From contig NC_063256.1 in the NCBI RefSeq assembly GCF_019578655.1, forward strand, positions 4,402,001 through 4,466,000: 64,000 nt of DNA, read 5' to 3'. This document shows, in pieces, positions 11,961 through 24,647 of this stretch (position 1 is the stretch's first letter; each line of letters begins with the position of its first letter). The notes beneath the pieces are model-generated. The model made no database searches and had not been told where the DNA came from. It saw only the letters and a list, made by a program, of their open reading frames with translations. Source of the DNA: Ricinus communis. Taxonomy: Eukaryota; Streptophyta; Magnoliopsida; Malpighiales; Euphorbiaceae. The translations under genes and the position numbers were made by a program.

Positions 11961-14900
11961 AAAATTTTTATATCTCAGCAAAAGGAACAAATGTCAAAAA
12001 GAATTTAGATTTCAGAAAATAATATATATAAATATTTTTTGTAATTATGTTTTCCGTTTTTATTTTTTCACATAAGCTAAAAATTATTTTAAAAAAACTT
12101 TTTAAAGATTATTCTGAGTTGATTCCAAAAAAGAAAAAAATTCTGAGTTGGAGAAAATAAAATAAGAAAGAAGAAATAGTTGTTATTAATTTACTATGAA
12201 AAGTGGCAAAAAAATAAAATGTAAAAAGAATTGAAAGTGCTGGTGCGGAGTAGTTACTGTGTTAGGGTGTATATCGATTTTTGTAATTTCAATAAACTAA
12301 CTGTTCAGTCATAATTATTAATGTCATTTTTATATGAACAAAGACTTTATTTGACTAGAAAATATAAGAATTAAAGTTCCTTTTAAAAAAAATTATCATC
12401 TCCTTATCTCAATTTTAATGAAAATTCTTTAAAGTGTTCTATCAGACTCAATTAAGAAAATAGAAAACAAATAAATTCCGAAATTAGAATTGTTAAATTT
12501 CGAGGGAATTCCAAATAAGAGTGTAATGTAAAAAGGAAATGAAAGGAGACGCTAAAAATAACTAACACCAATTGCAAGTTTTTTAAAAAAAAAAAGAATA
12601 TATAAAAGAAGAAGGCAGAAATTAAATAATAATTTAACTGAAACTGCCTGTAGAACGGATAGGTCCAATTAACAATTAGTGCAATTGTTTGGATACATAC
12701 AATTGCACCCAATTGGTTTCTAAGACATCGCACGAATTTTTTAATTTAAATGTTTTATAAGGGTCTATTTTATGTATTTTTCTTTCTTCTATAGAAAACT
12801 TAATAAAAAAAAAAAAAGGAATAAAATAATAATATTTTCCAGTTGTGGCCAATCGAAGAAATGTCATGCTGAACCAACGGTTGTGATTAATGGGCCACAT
12901 CTCCTTGAGAAAAAGTTAAACATGACCACGAGGAAAAATATAAATAATAAAACATAACAGATCCAGTAGTTGACAAATCACTATCAATGCATTTCCATGG
13001 CCCCACCCAAATATATATATCAAAAATAAAATAAAAGGCATTGATATTTGATAGAGCTAAAGAGTGACGTCAAGCAAAGATAGCACATGGGATCAGTGAA
13101 AGCTGAAGCAGAGCAGAAACACCCATTTGGCATGTGGAGCTTAACATTCAATTCAATTTCTTTTTTATTTATTATATTGGGAATTGATTCAAAGAGGATA
13201 TGTGCATTCTGCACCTTTAATTTCACTCCAATAATATCAAATATGCCCATTATATTGATTACATCATTTGATCATTTCCATATCTTCTCTTTATTATTAT
13301 TTTCTTCTAATTACTAATCATTCTTATTCTCCCTTTTAATTTCTAATTAACCCCATTCATTGTCAACTAAACATATGACTTCATCCAATAATGGATAGGT
13401 TTTACTGTTAAAAATATTGGATCATTTTAGACTTTTCCATAACAACTTTATTTTCTAATAGACTAAAATGAAACAATTTTTTTCTCTTGTGTAATTACTA
13501 TTACGTTAATTTTTAGTTAATGATAACTTAATTTAAACTTTTTAAACGAGCAAATAAAAATTTAAATTAAACCATTAAATTGAATTTAAGATTATATTTT
13601 TATATAAGATTAATTATCCTTTTAATATAAATATAAAATTATTTAAATAAACAAAACCGTTAGAAACATTTTATGTTCAATATACAGCTAACATGTCTAA
13701 TTCATTGTTTAGTAATATTATGTTAGAAAATGAAAAAGAAAAAATTTAATTGATGTTTGAATTAGTAATTGAATAGATTATCAACCAAATGGCCGATAAT
13801 CATTTCTTAAATACTTAACATAATTCCACTATGAGCTGAGAAGCTACCAACAACTATTGAATCAAATAGGCCAAAAGTATCAAAATAAGGAGTAAAATTC
13901 TCTTAAAATAATAATTTGTGCTAAAGTATATATAAATCAGGAGCTACACATTTTATTTTTTTATTTAAACTGAGAATTGATTTAATATTGAAGACAACGT
14001 TAGCAAAATGCAGATATTCACTTTACCCACCCTTCTTATGATAATGTTGGTAAATCTCTTTAATTTAATCTCAAAACAATTAAAAATAATATAATAAAAG
14101 GGACAGGAAAAAAGAAAAGAAAAAGAAACAACTAACTGAGGGTAACTGGCCTAAGAACATGGATCCACCCCATTCCAATGGGGTAGCCTTCAGCTTCCAA
14201 CTAATAAAGTCATGTGATGGTGTGTGAGTAGATTGTCTTCTTCCCAATTTTTAAGCAAGTATTTTTTGTAGGGTCCCTACCCATTCCTTTTGGATACATC
14301 CTCACTGTAGCATAAGCCTTCTAGCTAATGATTTTTCCAATCAAAAGATGCACACTTTTGACAACTATATAGTTATATATATACCATTCCCCATGCAAAT
14401 GAAAATGCACCCTTCTTAAAATGAACAAAAACCCATTACCTAGGGTTTTATTTTCTTAATCTTTCTTACCCTGCAAAAAGTGTTCTCTATTATACATGCA
14501 TATAAATACTGTGACATAACCATGCTTAAAAGTTGCTGTGTATGAGAGGGAACTGTTTAGCAGAAGTGGGGAAACCCTTAGAATTATTCGACATAAACAA
14601 GCACATCAAGCATCTAAGTTATATCTAATTATCATTAAGTATTAATAAGCGCATCAATCATTTAGATTTCATCAGTATTTATAAGTACATACAGAAGTTC
14701 TATTCTAATCCAAAAGGTAATCAGATGAAAGTTATAACTAATTTAATAAATGATACCAAGTATAAATACACACGAGTGCATAGAATTATTATCTTAAATG
14801 ATCATTAAAATTGAATGTCAATATCCAAACCTTCAATTCTAACGTTCAGTCATCTGAAAGACTAATCGAAAAGAAAATAGCCAATAAAATTGCACACATC

Positions 14901-17900
14901 ATCTACGAATTTGTGGGTATTGTATGTTTGTGGCTAAATTAACTATTTTTGGGTCCATATGTTGGATACTAAATTCTTTTCATGGGTCCATCGTGTTTTT
15001 CTCTTTACTTTGAATGTCATGACATATGATGAAAGAAAAAAAAAAAGGGGGGAAAGAAGTAGGAGATCATGAAAAAAGGAGAAAAAGAAAAAGAAAAAAA
15101 GAATAGTGTAAGCTACCTAGCCGTGAAAATTGCATCTTGCAAGCTAGCAATTAGGTATAGCTGCTTTGTACTGTTTGTGATTCATTGTTGCATACAGAAA
15201 AAAAAAAAAACAATGATGAATTTCTATACCATTCTGTAATAGCAAAGATTGCACGAGTCCTTTTGGTGGATTGATGAAGATGGATACCTCTTTCAACAGA
15301 TTTCCAAGTTAGGAAGTATTGTTCATGTTTCAGTTCATTGTCTTTGCTTAGGTCCTCAGGTCTCAGCTAGTAAAAATTGTAGTTTTAGCTTGTAAAAGGG
15401 ACCATTTTCTGTCTTCCTGGTGAAACAATTTAACTTTTTCCAAGTACCATTTGCTCCTTTTATTATTATTATTATTATTTTGAATGTCTCTTTCCTTCAA
15501 ACACAAGCATGCACCACAAACTATTTCAATTGTTTGTAATTACAGGACAGGACAATGGGGCAAAGTCAATAATAGGAGTGGACTTTAACAGTGTTACTCT
15601 CTTGCTCTTTTCTTTTTCACCTTCCTCGATAACCTACCGCAGCTAATCGCGAATATAAGGAACAACTTAACTTATTCTTGCTTTTTTATATTCATCCCAA
15701 TGGACAACTCAACATGCTTAGTTCAGCTTGTAATCAATTTCTTAGAACAATTTGTTTTAAATGCACACTAGACTGATCTCTTGAGAAAAATTTAATTCCA
15801 ATTGATGTATAAATTGGGCCAAGCATACCCTTATAATCTTGAATAAAAAAGATTCTGAAGCATTATTCTTACTTAACCATTTCCCGTTATTATCCCGCAA
15901 TATTTTATAAAAATTAAGGATTTATATATTGTTATTTTTTGAGTAATAGGTATAATGACGTATTACATAATTAATATTTTTGTAATAACTATATAAGAAT
16001 TATGTTTTACTTATTTTTGTTTTTATTTTATAAATATGTAATTTGTAGTTAAAATTTGATAGAATAAGTTATTACACTAATTACTTTTTTTTTTAAGTTG
16101 TGGGTTGCTTCAATAACTGTTAATAAAACTAGATAATTATTGGGTATACTTTCGATATCAGTAATATGTTTTATATTTAAACAAAGAAAGATTCAATAAG
16201 TATTTCTCACACATTTCAATGATAAAAATATGATATACATCAAGAGCAGTAAAAACTTTCATTGAGGTTACCTTTATTCCCAAAGGTTAAAAGGATAAAA
16301 TATAAATAAATTATAATTTTTTTGAGAGAGAAAAATAAATTACAAATTTATCAATGTATTATCGTTAGAAATTCACGATAACCATCGCCACTGTAGTATG
16401 GACTTTTAAGGTTTTGATAGTGTACATGAATAGGAGCAGTGAGTATACCAGGAGAAAGATTATTATTGTGATATTTGGTATTTCGAAGATTAACCATTAA
16501 TTAATCTCATAATGTAACTTCCATATGTTATTTTCTATTCACATAATGTAATAAACTGTATATGTAACATATTGAATGTAGACTGAATTTACCATATTTT
16601 TAGTTGGTCGATCGACTTCAGTGTGTTGGGAAATGCATTAGATTGTGCACAGCATAGAAAACTATTAAAAGAAATCAACTGTATATTGAGGCATAAGAAT
16701 TTGAAAGATTTAATTATTTTTTTCAAAAAGGTCTTGTTACTTTTTTTAGTTATACATCAGCAATTTTAGAGGAGAAATGAGATATTATAATTTCAAATTA
16801 TAAATATTTTTAATACATATCTTGAATAAAAAGAAATTATATTATGAAACTGTGCCAAAATTATAATTTATCATTAGTAAGAATAGATTAAAAAATTAAA
16901 ATTAACTCGGGTTAGATAAAGACATGATTTATGTGGTTATGCATTCAGTGTAAAGGTCATTCGACAATAAGCATATAAAATCCATGTATAATAAAGATGG
17001 AAGTATCATAAAATAATTGGCACTTATTAGCCCGCAACACATTTGTAGTTTTCTTGGTCCTGAAATGAAAAAACAGTGCAATATCTTGAGGCTTGAGGCG
17101 GAGTAGTCATCCGTATATACACATGTAGAATTTTCTACACATATATACATAAGAAGAAGAAGAAGAAGAGGGATCGAGAGGTGAGGATAGAAGATGATGA
17201 CGAAGTGGGATTTGGAAGGGAGTGGCAGAAGTGGGATAGAGATGGACAGAAATGGGGGGCACGAAGACAAAAAAGACCAGCTCTTGTAGGGTTATAACCA
17301 CAGGGATTTTATTTTTATTTTGTTTGCGATTTCAACTGAAATTGCTTGGTTGGGCTTTTTGATTTCTCTTTCACAATCCAGTCATAAACAGAAGATGGGA
17401 AGGGCTTTCTCTCTCTAGCTATACTTAAAAACTGATGAAAGGATAATGGATTGGAAAGAGGTCCGTCCTAATGCACGATACCTGTTGGTGGGTTAGGTAG
17501 CAAACCCTGCCCCCCCTTCTTGGACCCATCCCTAGATTCCTGCCCTTCTCTCTTTCTCCAAATGCTAACCCCTTTTAGCCTCTTCACATATACATCCAAC
17601 TCATTTCTCTTTTCTCTCAAGTAACCTCTCTCTCTCTCTCTCCCCCCTTTCTTTCTTCACTCAAAGAAAAAGAAACTGAGACAACATAAAAATATCAAAC
17701 ACTTTTGTAAACTTTCTCACTATTCCTCAAAAAAATTAAAAAAAAAATTAAAATTAAAAAAACACCCACCCCCATTTAAAGGGTCTAGTTTAAAGGGATC
17801 AAATAAGGCAGAGAAGATAACTCCCCCACCTCTCTCTTTTTCTCTATTTTTTTCCATTTCAAGTCACCCACTTCACTTTCAAGGCTATTCAGAAATCAAA

Positions 17901-18511
17901 ACCCAATCTTTTAATTATTTCTCTTGTTTAATTTAGAAACGGAATCGAGCTATAGTTGAAAAAAGTATGATTGTAAATTCTTATATTTATATTTGAAGAC
18001 AACTGTCTTTGTTAAGAATAACACCATTATAAAATTTGGCTCTCCTTCAGTATGGAAAAAGTTTTGATAAATATATACCATTGAAAATGACAGAAGAGTA
18101 TCGAACTCTACTAGCTACTTACATATGCAGACACACTCCCTTCAAATATATTATCTTTTTTTCATGAGAATTACAGATAACATGGTTCAGCAAGTTGCCT
18201 TTTCATTTCATATCTCAACCTCATCACTTTCTTTACCTTTTTATAGAGAAGATATCACTGTCATATTACCAATTATTTTTCTTTAACAATAACACTTACA
18301 ATCTAAAATCCAAAAGTTTTTTAACCCAAAGAAAACTATAGTGTTTTGTTAACAACTTCCAAGAAAAACCCCCCTATCCTTTCTTCATTCATCACTGAGT
18401 GGATAAATTCTCTTTTTATTAGCAGTGAAATCACATTGAAATAAAGAAAAAAAAAATAAAGAATTCCCTCTTCATATAAAGAGAAGTAGAACTATAGAAT
18501 CATTATCATAC

Positions 18512-18513
18512 AC

Positions 18514-18541
<28 letters not shown>
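18512..18541. repeat. (CT)n microsatellite in the HD-Zip leader/promoter
   Basis: About fifteen uninterrupted CT units in the pyrimidine-rich region about 390 bases before the start codon. GA/CT tracts of this kind are GAGA-like sites in plants, recognised by BBR/BPC proteins (family knowledge). Confidence 0.85.
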
Positions 18542-18544
<3 letters not shown>

Positions 18545-18870
18545 CCCATCCTCTTCTCTTCCTCTGAAAATATATTATATTCTAATAAAATAGAAATAAC
18601 TCTTGCTATGAGCTGATAAGGTATAATATATATACATATATATATATGGGCGCTATTCATCCAACCAAGAAATTTTGTACATCTTCTTTCATTTGAAACT
18701 TTTCTTTTTATTCTAGCAAAGGCCTTTTCTTTTCTGTATAAAAGAATTTCTTTTTCTTTTTCTTTTCTGCTGTTATAAATCAAGTCTTTGTTTTTCTTGT
18801 CCTTCTTCCACAATAAGCTCTGCCCATTACTCTGCGCATCTGCATCTTTAATTTCTTTCTGCCTTCCAAT

Positions 18871-18885
18871 ATGACAGTCAGATGA
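18871..18885 (+). promoter_or_regulatory. Four-codon upstream ORF before the HD-Zip start
   Basis: ATG ACA GTC AGA TGA, 43 bases before the main ATG at 18929. It would be translated first if the leader includes it; a short frame with this spacing normally allows reinitiation. Confidence 0.35.
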
Positions 18886-18928
18886 TCATCTTCAAAGATT
18901 TTAAGATTGGTCACACAAGATTAGGCTC

Positions 18929-20540
18929 ATGACTTGCAATGGGATGGCTTTCTTCCCAGCAAATTTCATGCTTCAAACCCCTCACGAAGAAGATCATCAT
19001 CAACCTCCTACTTCTCTGAATCCAATTCTACCCTCCTGCACAACTCACGACTTTCATGGTAAACCTGTGTGTGTGTGTGTGTTAATTGAAGGGGTCTGAC
19101 TTTAGTACAGTAGCAACCTCATCGCTCTGGAGACTGCTCTTGTGCTATTGAATGTTTTACTTTCTTTTTCACCTTTTGGTTGTATATCGGTGCAGGGGTG
19201 GCGTCATTTCTAGGGAAGAGGTCAATGTCATGTTCGGGGATTGATGCATCATGTCATGAAGAAGCTAATGGAGAAGATGATTTGTCTGATGATGGGTCAC
19301 AAGCTGGAGAGAAGAAGAGGAGGCTTAACATGGAACAAGTCAAGACGCTTGAAAAGAACTTTGAATTGGGTAATAAGCTAGAACCTGAGAGAAAAATGCA
19401 GCTGGCTAGGGCTCTCGGACTGCAACCAAGACAGATTGCTATATGGTTCCAAAACAGAAGGGCCAGGTGGAAGACTAAACAACTAGAGAAAGATTATGAT
19501 CTCCTCAAGAGACAGTTTGAGGCTATCAAAGCTGATAATGATGCACTCCAAGCTCAGAACCAGAAGCTTCATGCAGAGGTTAGTTTTATTCATTAAAATA
19601 CTTTTTTGCATTTTCTTTTCTTCACTATAGTATATGCACCCTTTTCTTGAATTGTTTTTTAAGGAAAATTATAGCTTGTAGGAGAGTAGAACGGATTTTG
19701 CATGGAAACTACAATAATAATTATTTGCAGTTGCAGAGTAAAATTTGGAGATATGATCAAGATCATTTCTTTCTTCTGTAGTTTTTGCTTTTTGACTTTT
19801 TCCTTCTGTAATGATTTTTATAAACCTTTATTTCTGTTAACTTCTCGAACCAATCATGGCTTTTTGGCAAAGGTTCTTTTCTTGTCATTAGTGCAACTTT
19901 TTGATAGGTTGCTTCAACCCCAAAAAGAAAGGCCAAAACAACTAAGAGATTATGGAAAAAAAAAAAAAAAAAAACCTTTTAAGTGATTGATTGATTCTTC
20001 ATAGTCTGAAACTAAAGACTAATAATGACTCAAAAAGATAGATAGATCTCTATTCTTATATAATATTATTTTTTTAGTGGAAGGATTAATGAAAGGTTCT
20101 TATGTTCATATACACAATTTTATAACAAGATTGATCTTGACTGGTTTAATTTATTGGTGCAGATAATGGCACTGAAAAGCAGGGAACCAACTGAATCTAT
20201 CAACCTGAATAAAGAAACTGAGGGTTCTTGCAGTAACAGAAGTGAAAACAGTTCTGATATAAAGCTAGATATATCAAGGACACCAGCTATTGATAGCCCT
20301 TTATCAAATCATCCAATTACAAGCAGACCTCTTTTTCCATCTTCATCATCTATAAGGCCAACAGGAGTAGCACATCTCTTCCACAACAGCTCTTCATCAA
20401 GGCCTGACAGCCATCATCACAATATCCAATGCCAAAAGATTGATCAAATGGTAAAAGACGAGAGTCTTAGCAACATGTTTTGTGGCATTGATGATCAATC
20501 AGGATTTTGGCCATGGCTTGAGCAACAGCATTTTAATTGA
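18929..20540 (+). CDS. HD-Zip class I transcription factor, ATHB13/20/23 group (3 exons)
   Basis: The exons are 18929-19058, 19196-19578 and 20163-20540, giving 296 residues. The homeodomain spans about residues 83-142 ([20 protein letters not shown]... [18 protein letters not shown]). It runs directly into a leucine zipper of about 30 residues that ends near residue 171, where intron 2 interrupts the gene, before IMALK. The zipper dimerises, and the pair binds CAATNATTG-type sites in the nucleus (family knowledge). The N-terminus ([19 protein letters not shown]), the SDDGS block and the aromatic C-terminus GFWPWLEQQ match ATHB13, ATHB20 and ATHB23, which act in abiotic stress, leaf and root development. 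I cannot choose among these three paralogues. The start was chosen because MTCNGMAFF is the clade N-terminus. Intron 1 holds a TG microsatellite. A very short upstream ORF precedes it. Confidence 0.95.
19065..19082. repeat. (TG)n microsatellite in HD-Zip intron 1
   Basis: Short uninterrupted TG/GT run immediately after the splice donor of intron 1. It is likely to be length-polymorphic. Confidence 0.7.
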
Positions 20541-20830
20541 ACATGACGATGATGATAAGAGTATATTTAATTAAATTAATGAGAACCGGAAGTGCCCATA
20601 TTGGAAGGAATATACACCATTATGCAGTTTCTGAATTGATGTTCCTTCGTTTTTTTTATAAAGAAAAAAAATTATCATGCATTAAGAGGGGCAACTACCT
20701 TATGCTTTTTTTTTGTTACTTCTTTAGGTTGGTGTATAAAGTAGGAAATATCAAGTTGAAGATCTTTTTTTCTTTCTTTTTCTTTTTATGAGGAATAAAG
20801 GGGTTTGTGTTTTTGAGTTATATACAATGC
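20541..20830 (+). other. Probable 3' UTR of the HD-Zip gene
   Basis: T-rich sequence after the TGA stop, with an AATAAA at 20794-20799 as a plausible polyadenylation signal. No coding content. Confidence 0.4.
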
Positions 20831-21272
20831 TTTCCTAGAGAGTTTCTAGAGAGGGAGATGATTGCTAGGTTGGATCATGGAATTCAATTGAAATTATAAT
20901 TTGCTAGCTAGCGACTGGTTGGAAGACTAGCTAGCATGGGCCATGTAATAAAAAGGGATTCTCTTTTCTTATATATTTTCAATTTTCTTGTTTTGGAATC
21001 ATGTCTTTGTACTAGCAAAGAAACAGAAGAAAAAATTACTTTGCATGCAAGTGCTTCCTTCCAAGTCTTTGCAAATGATTTTAATTGCCCATTTCATTAT
21101 TTTGTACCATTTGGTAACCCATTGGTGAGCACTATCTTCTCCAAGTAAATAAGTTTCAACCCTAATTAACCTAGTATGGATTAACCTGCAAGATTATTAG
21201 ACAGACATCTAATTACTAGTTATGTTACTCGATCTTATTTCAAGTTTACAGCTCAGGAAAAGATATAGATAT

Positions 21273-21273
21273 G

Positions 21274-21304
<31 letters not shown>
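21273..21304. repeat. (GA)n microsatellite
   Basis: About 16 consecutive GA units on the plus strand, probably polymorphic. Confidence 0.9.
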
Positions 21305-21307
<3 letters not shown>

Positions 21308-21580
21308 ATAGAGAGTATCAAGCACACATTCCAAGGAAGAAAGAAGACAAACAGATGGAAGAGGAGAAGAAAACAAGGAGAGTTGGAAATGGTCATTCTC
21401 GTGAAGGGGACGTTAGCAAGGTTATGCTGACAAAGAAGGGAATGGCATCCAAAAGTTAATGTAAAACCCAACTTTTGGCACTGACCATATATACATATAA
21501 TAGTCCCTTCAACACGAACAACAAACAAAACACTAACATATGCAAAATAAGCGAAGATAAAAAAAGAAAAAGAAAAAAAT

Positions 21581-21610
21581 CCCCCATCCCCCGCCCCCCG
21601 CCCCCCTCCC
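21581..21610 (-). other. G-quadruplex-capable G-rich tract
   Basis: The plus strand is almost pure C, with five C-runs of 3 to 6 bases separated by one or two bases. The minus strand therefore carries five closely spaced G-runs, which satisfies the usual G3+N1-7 quadruplex pattern. Confidence 0.7.
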
Positions 21611-24600
21611 TTCTTGATTCTTTTTCTCTGATTGAAGCTTTCATCATGTGACCCACTGTCACCCACTCCGTAGCATCCAACACAGTCCTCTCTTTCTACC
21701 CCCACTTCCATACATCTCTTTTTCACAAACAACCTCTCTCTCTCCCCTTCCATTCTTTCTTTGAATGTGTTCTTTTTCCACAAATTCCACCAGCTATCTT
21801 CTGCTTCTTCAACACTCCCCTTCTGTTTTTGAGGACAGAAACGAACAAAATTGATTGTCAATTTGCATACTCGTTGAAAGATTCAAAGATACACAGTGCA
21901 ATACTTGTGTGAATTTACTCCCAATCTATCATTCTGATTTTGTGCAACTAGTATCGGCCCATGAGATAATTCTTGAAATCCTCCTTAAAATGGTTCTGAA
22001 GAGAACGAATTACTGATAATAAAAAGCTCAGACGAAAAAACAAACAAAACCATATGATACAGCTGGTAAATGTATGTGCATTTCAGTCAGGTGCCCCATT
22101 GGTATAGATGCTTATCTAATATATGCAGCATAGTCACTGAAACTGTACCTATCCAATATGAATAAGTCTATATGTTTAATCATGAATATGCATGCATGGG
22201 TTACTTTCTTTGATTTGTCACATTATAGTCCCCTCATCTCGAATCAATCTGTCCCCCATCTTTTGTGCACTCTTTTTCTCTGCTTCTCCACACAGTAAAA
22301 AAAGGAAGATTATTTATCAAGCAAAACTATTCCGCGATACATTCTTGTCCTCGTCACTTGATCGTCAAAAAAAAAAATTAAATTTGACATGTCCCATTTA
22401 GTTTCTCAACAACATTTCTTGTACTATACACTATTTTCAAACAAATGATTTTACGAGACAGACATTTGACTTATACATAGATATTTGCTAAATTCATTGA
22501 TTCCAATTAGAGAACTTCACTAAATTGTTTAAGTTGTTAATTATGGCTCAATGATTAACATCAGTTTTGACTGTTTTTTTCTTTAAGGAGACGACATGTA
22601 TTACCAGTTTGCCAATACTTTTTCTTTTTTTTTTTTTAAAAAAAAAAAGGTTAAAGAGCTGAAATCCTACAGTACTTTTTCTATATATAGTTAGTCCATT
22701 AATGAGGAAATAAATTTTTGGTAGATTTTCAGGCTGGTTGGCGCCAACTATCTTAATAACAGAATTAACTAGATTCTATTACCCAGATAACCCAACTGGA
22801 TAAAACAAAGCATGTCATAAAATCCGCAAAATCTCTTACATATAAATGCATATCTTGATAAAAGCATATAATTTAATATTGACACCCCAGATAATAAATG
22901 AAGATCAAGCACAAAATTAAATGATAAGGAAAACAAATGTATCTTCATGGGATCATGTGATGAAGTTCAGATAATCTTTGGAAACATGGCTGGAAAATTT
23001 GGCATTTGATTAACAGGTTTAGATTCCAACATAGAGTTGCACTTAAAAGAAGAAAGAAAGAAAGAAAATACTTTTAAATAAAAGTATAGTGGCAAAATTG
23101 AATATTGCTGGTTACGTACAGCAAGTTAAGTGAGTGGCCATGTGAATAGTTTAACAAATTCCTTATTTAAGCACTTAGTAGAGTACGCATTGCATTATGA
23201 TAATACTGAAAAATCAGGGAGATCTCAGCATGTTTGCTATTATTGCTTTAAAAAAATTAAGAGAGCATGTGAGGAGCAACAGCATAATTATGTTTATATA
23301 ATTGGGTCTTCGTATATTTCTGTGATCAACAAGATTACTATATTAAATTTGGCAGATTCCGTCAACGGCTAACATTTTATTGGATTAAAGTCTTGAGTTT
23401 CACTTGGGCACATACTAGATTGAGAAAAAGGTGTCTTCTTTACATCCTTTTTCCCTTTAGTCTTTCTTCGAGGTTGATGTGGATAAATGCTTCTTTGCTT
23501 AATTATATTTTAGGCCAAGCTGGTTTGTAGCTTTTATGAGTTGGAAAAGCCTTGAGTTTTTAAAGTTAATTATTAATGATCTTTCTTCCTTCTTAGAACT
23601 TCCTGTGCCAAAAATATTATAAAAGAAAAAAAAAAAAGATTTCGTCTTATATGAGCTTTTTCCTTTTTTCTATGTACCCATTTGCGTATGACTTGGTTAG
23701 TATATTAACATTTTAAATTTGCAGCAAATTAAAGTAGTTAACCGGTTGATATTCTCAATTGTAAAATTGAAGTTTTTTTTTTTTTTTTCGTTCACTAATA
23801 TTAGTGGAGACTTACACCCTTAAAAAATAATTGAAGTGTATTATAATATATATAGTAGACCTCCCACAAATAAAGATTAACATTTTTAAATTTGCCACTG
23901 ATAGATGGAAACATAAATAATTGGCTCATGATATTTATTTATATTTATCAATCAAATGTTAAAGTTTAAGAATTAAAAACATTTGAAAAATTATTTTTAT
24001 GAACTAATTTTTTTTTTTAAAAATGTTAAATCAATTAACTTAACTATTAATACCTAATTGAGCCGGTATTTGTTAAAATGGTAAAAATATTTCATTTACG
24101 TGTTAATCAAATTTTTCATTAGTAGTGCTGTTAACTTGAAGGCCTTACTAATTGTATATAATCATATAAAACGAAGAAGCATCTAACAAAATATTGAAAT
24201 CAAGAATATTCATATGATTTTCACCCTTTTATAGTTACACAATTATGGATTCCGAAATTCAAAAATCCACCTTGGAGAATATTTTGGAATTAAGCTTAAT
24301 CAGTCATGCGTAGTTGTAGTTGTAGCTGTAGTTGTAAGTAACGGCTAGTTAGGAAGTGTCATGGATTTCACAAACAGAAAATAGGCCTAATGAATTGAGA
24401 AATGGGCTTGACAGCAAGTATCATTCTTGGAGCCCAGTTCCATGACCCAACAAAAGAGAATAGCGATCCCTGAAGATGCCACTTGGGAAACGACTAGCCA
24501 TTGATTTTTTATGTGGCTCCCACATATTTCCCATCAACCAATAGAAACAAATACAATAAGAATTCTTTTTTAAAAAAAACTCTTCTTTCCACGTCCATTA

Positions 24601-24647
24601 ACCACCACCCATTTCCCTCCAATTCTCTCCTAACAGATAATCCCCGA

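Larger units (their letters stand above)
8560..17400. other. Gene-free AT-rich intergenic tract
   Basis: About 9 kb with no ORF that resembles a known protein. It contains poly-A/T runs, GAA-type repeats (10040-10080 and 10276-10300), a short tandem A/T repeat near 10780-10850, a dispersed-repeat fragment at about 10660-10761, the extremely AT-rich block 11390-11960 and an ATT microsatellite near 15460-15480. Part of the right side is probably promoter DNA of the HD-Zip gene. Confidence 0.55.
17400..18928 (+). promoter_or_regulatory. Promoter and TC-rich leader of the HD-Zip I gene
   Basis: Strongly pyrimidine-biased, with CT repeats near 17625-17645 and a (CT)n microsatellite at about 18512-18541, ending at the ATG at 18929. 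TC-rich leaders of this kind are common in plant regulatory genes. It contains a four-codon upstream ORF at 18871-18885. The transcription start cannot be fixed from sequence. Confidence 0.5.
20830..24500. other. Intergenic tract between HD-Zip and plastid PH-like genes
   Basis: No gene recognised. It contains a 9-bp inverted repeat built of GCTAG units (20903-20935), a (GA)n run at 21273-21304, a C-rich/G-quadruplex stretch at 21581-21610, poly-T/poly-A pairs near 22625-22650, a 12-bp palindrome at 22737-22748 and GTAGTT-type repeats near 24310-24335. Confidence 0.55.

Noticed and set aside
18076..18095. TGACAGAAGAG resembling the start of miR156
   Set aside because: Only the first 11 bases match, and no complementary arm forming a precursor hairpin follows.
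21253..21861. 202-codon open frame on the minus strand
   Set aside because: The length comes from strand-biased GA/CT and G-rich composition. The peptide is low in complexity, has no family pattern, and the frame runs through a microsatellite.
24511..24525. ATGTGGCTCCCACAT palindrome before the plastid-protein gene as an operator
   Set aside because: It is a short 6-bp stem. A similar GTGGCTCCCAC word occurs at about 62726, but two chance occurrences are plausible in 64 kb.
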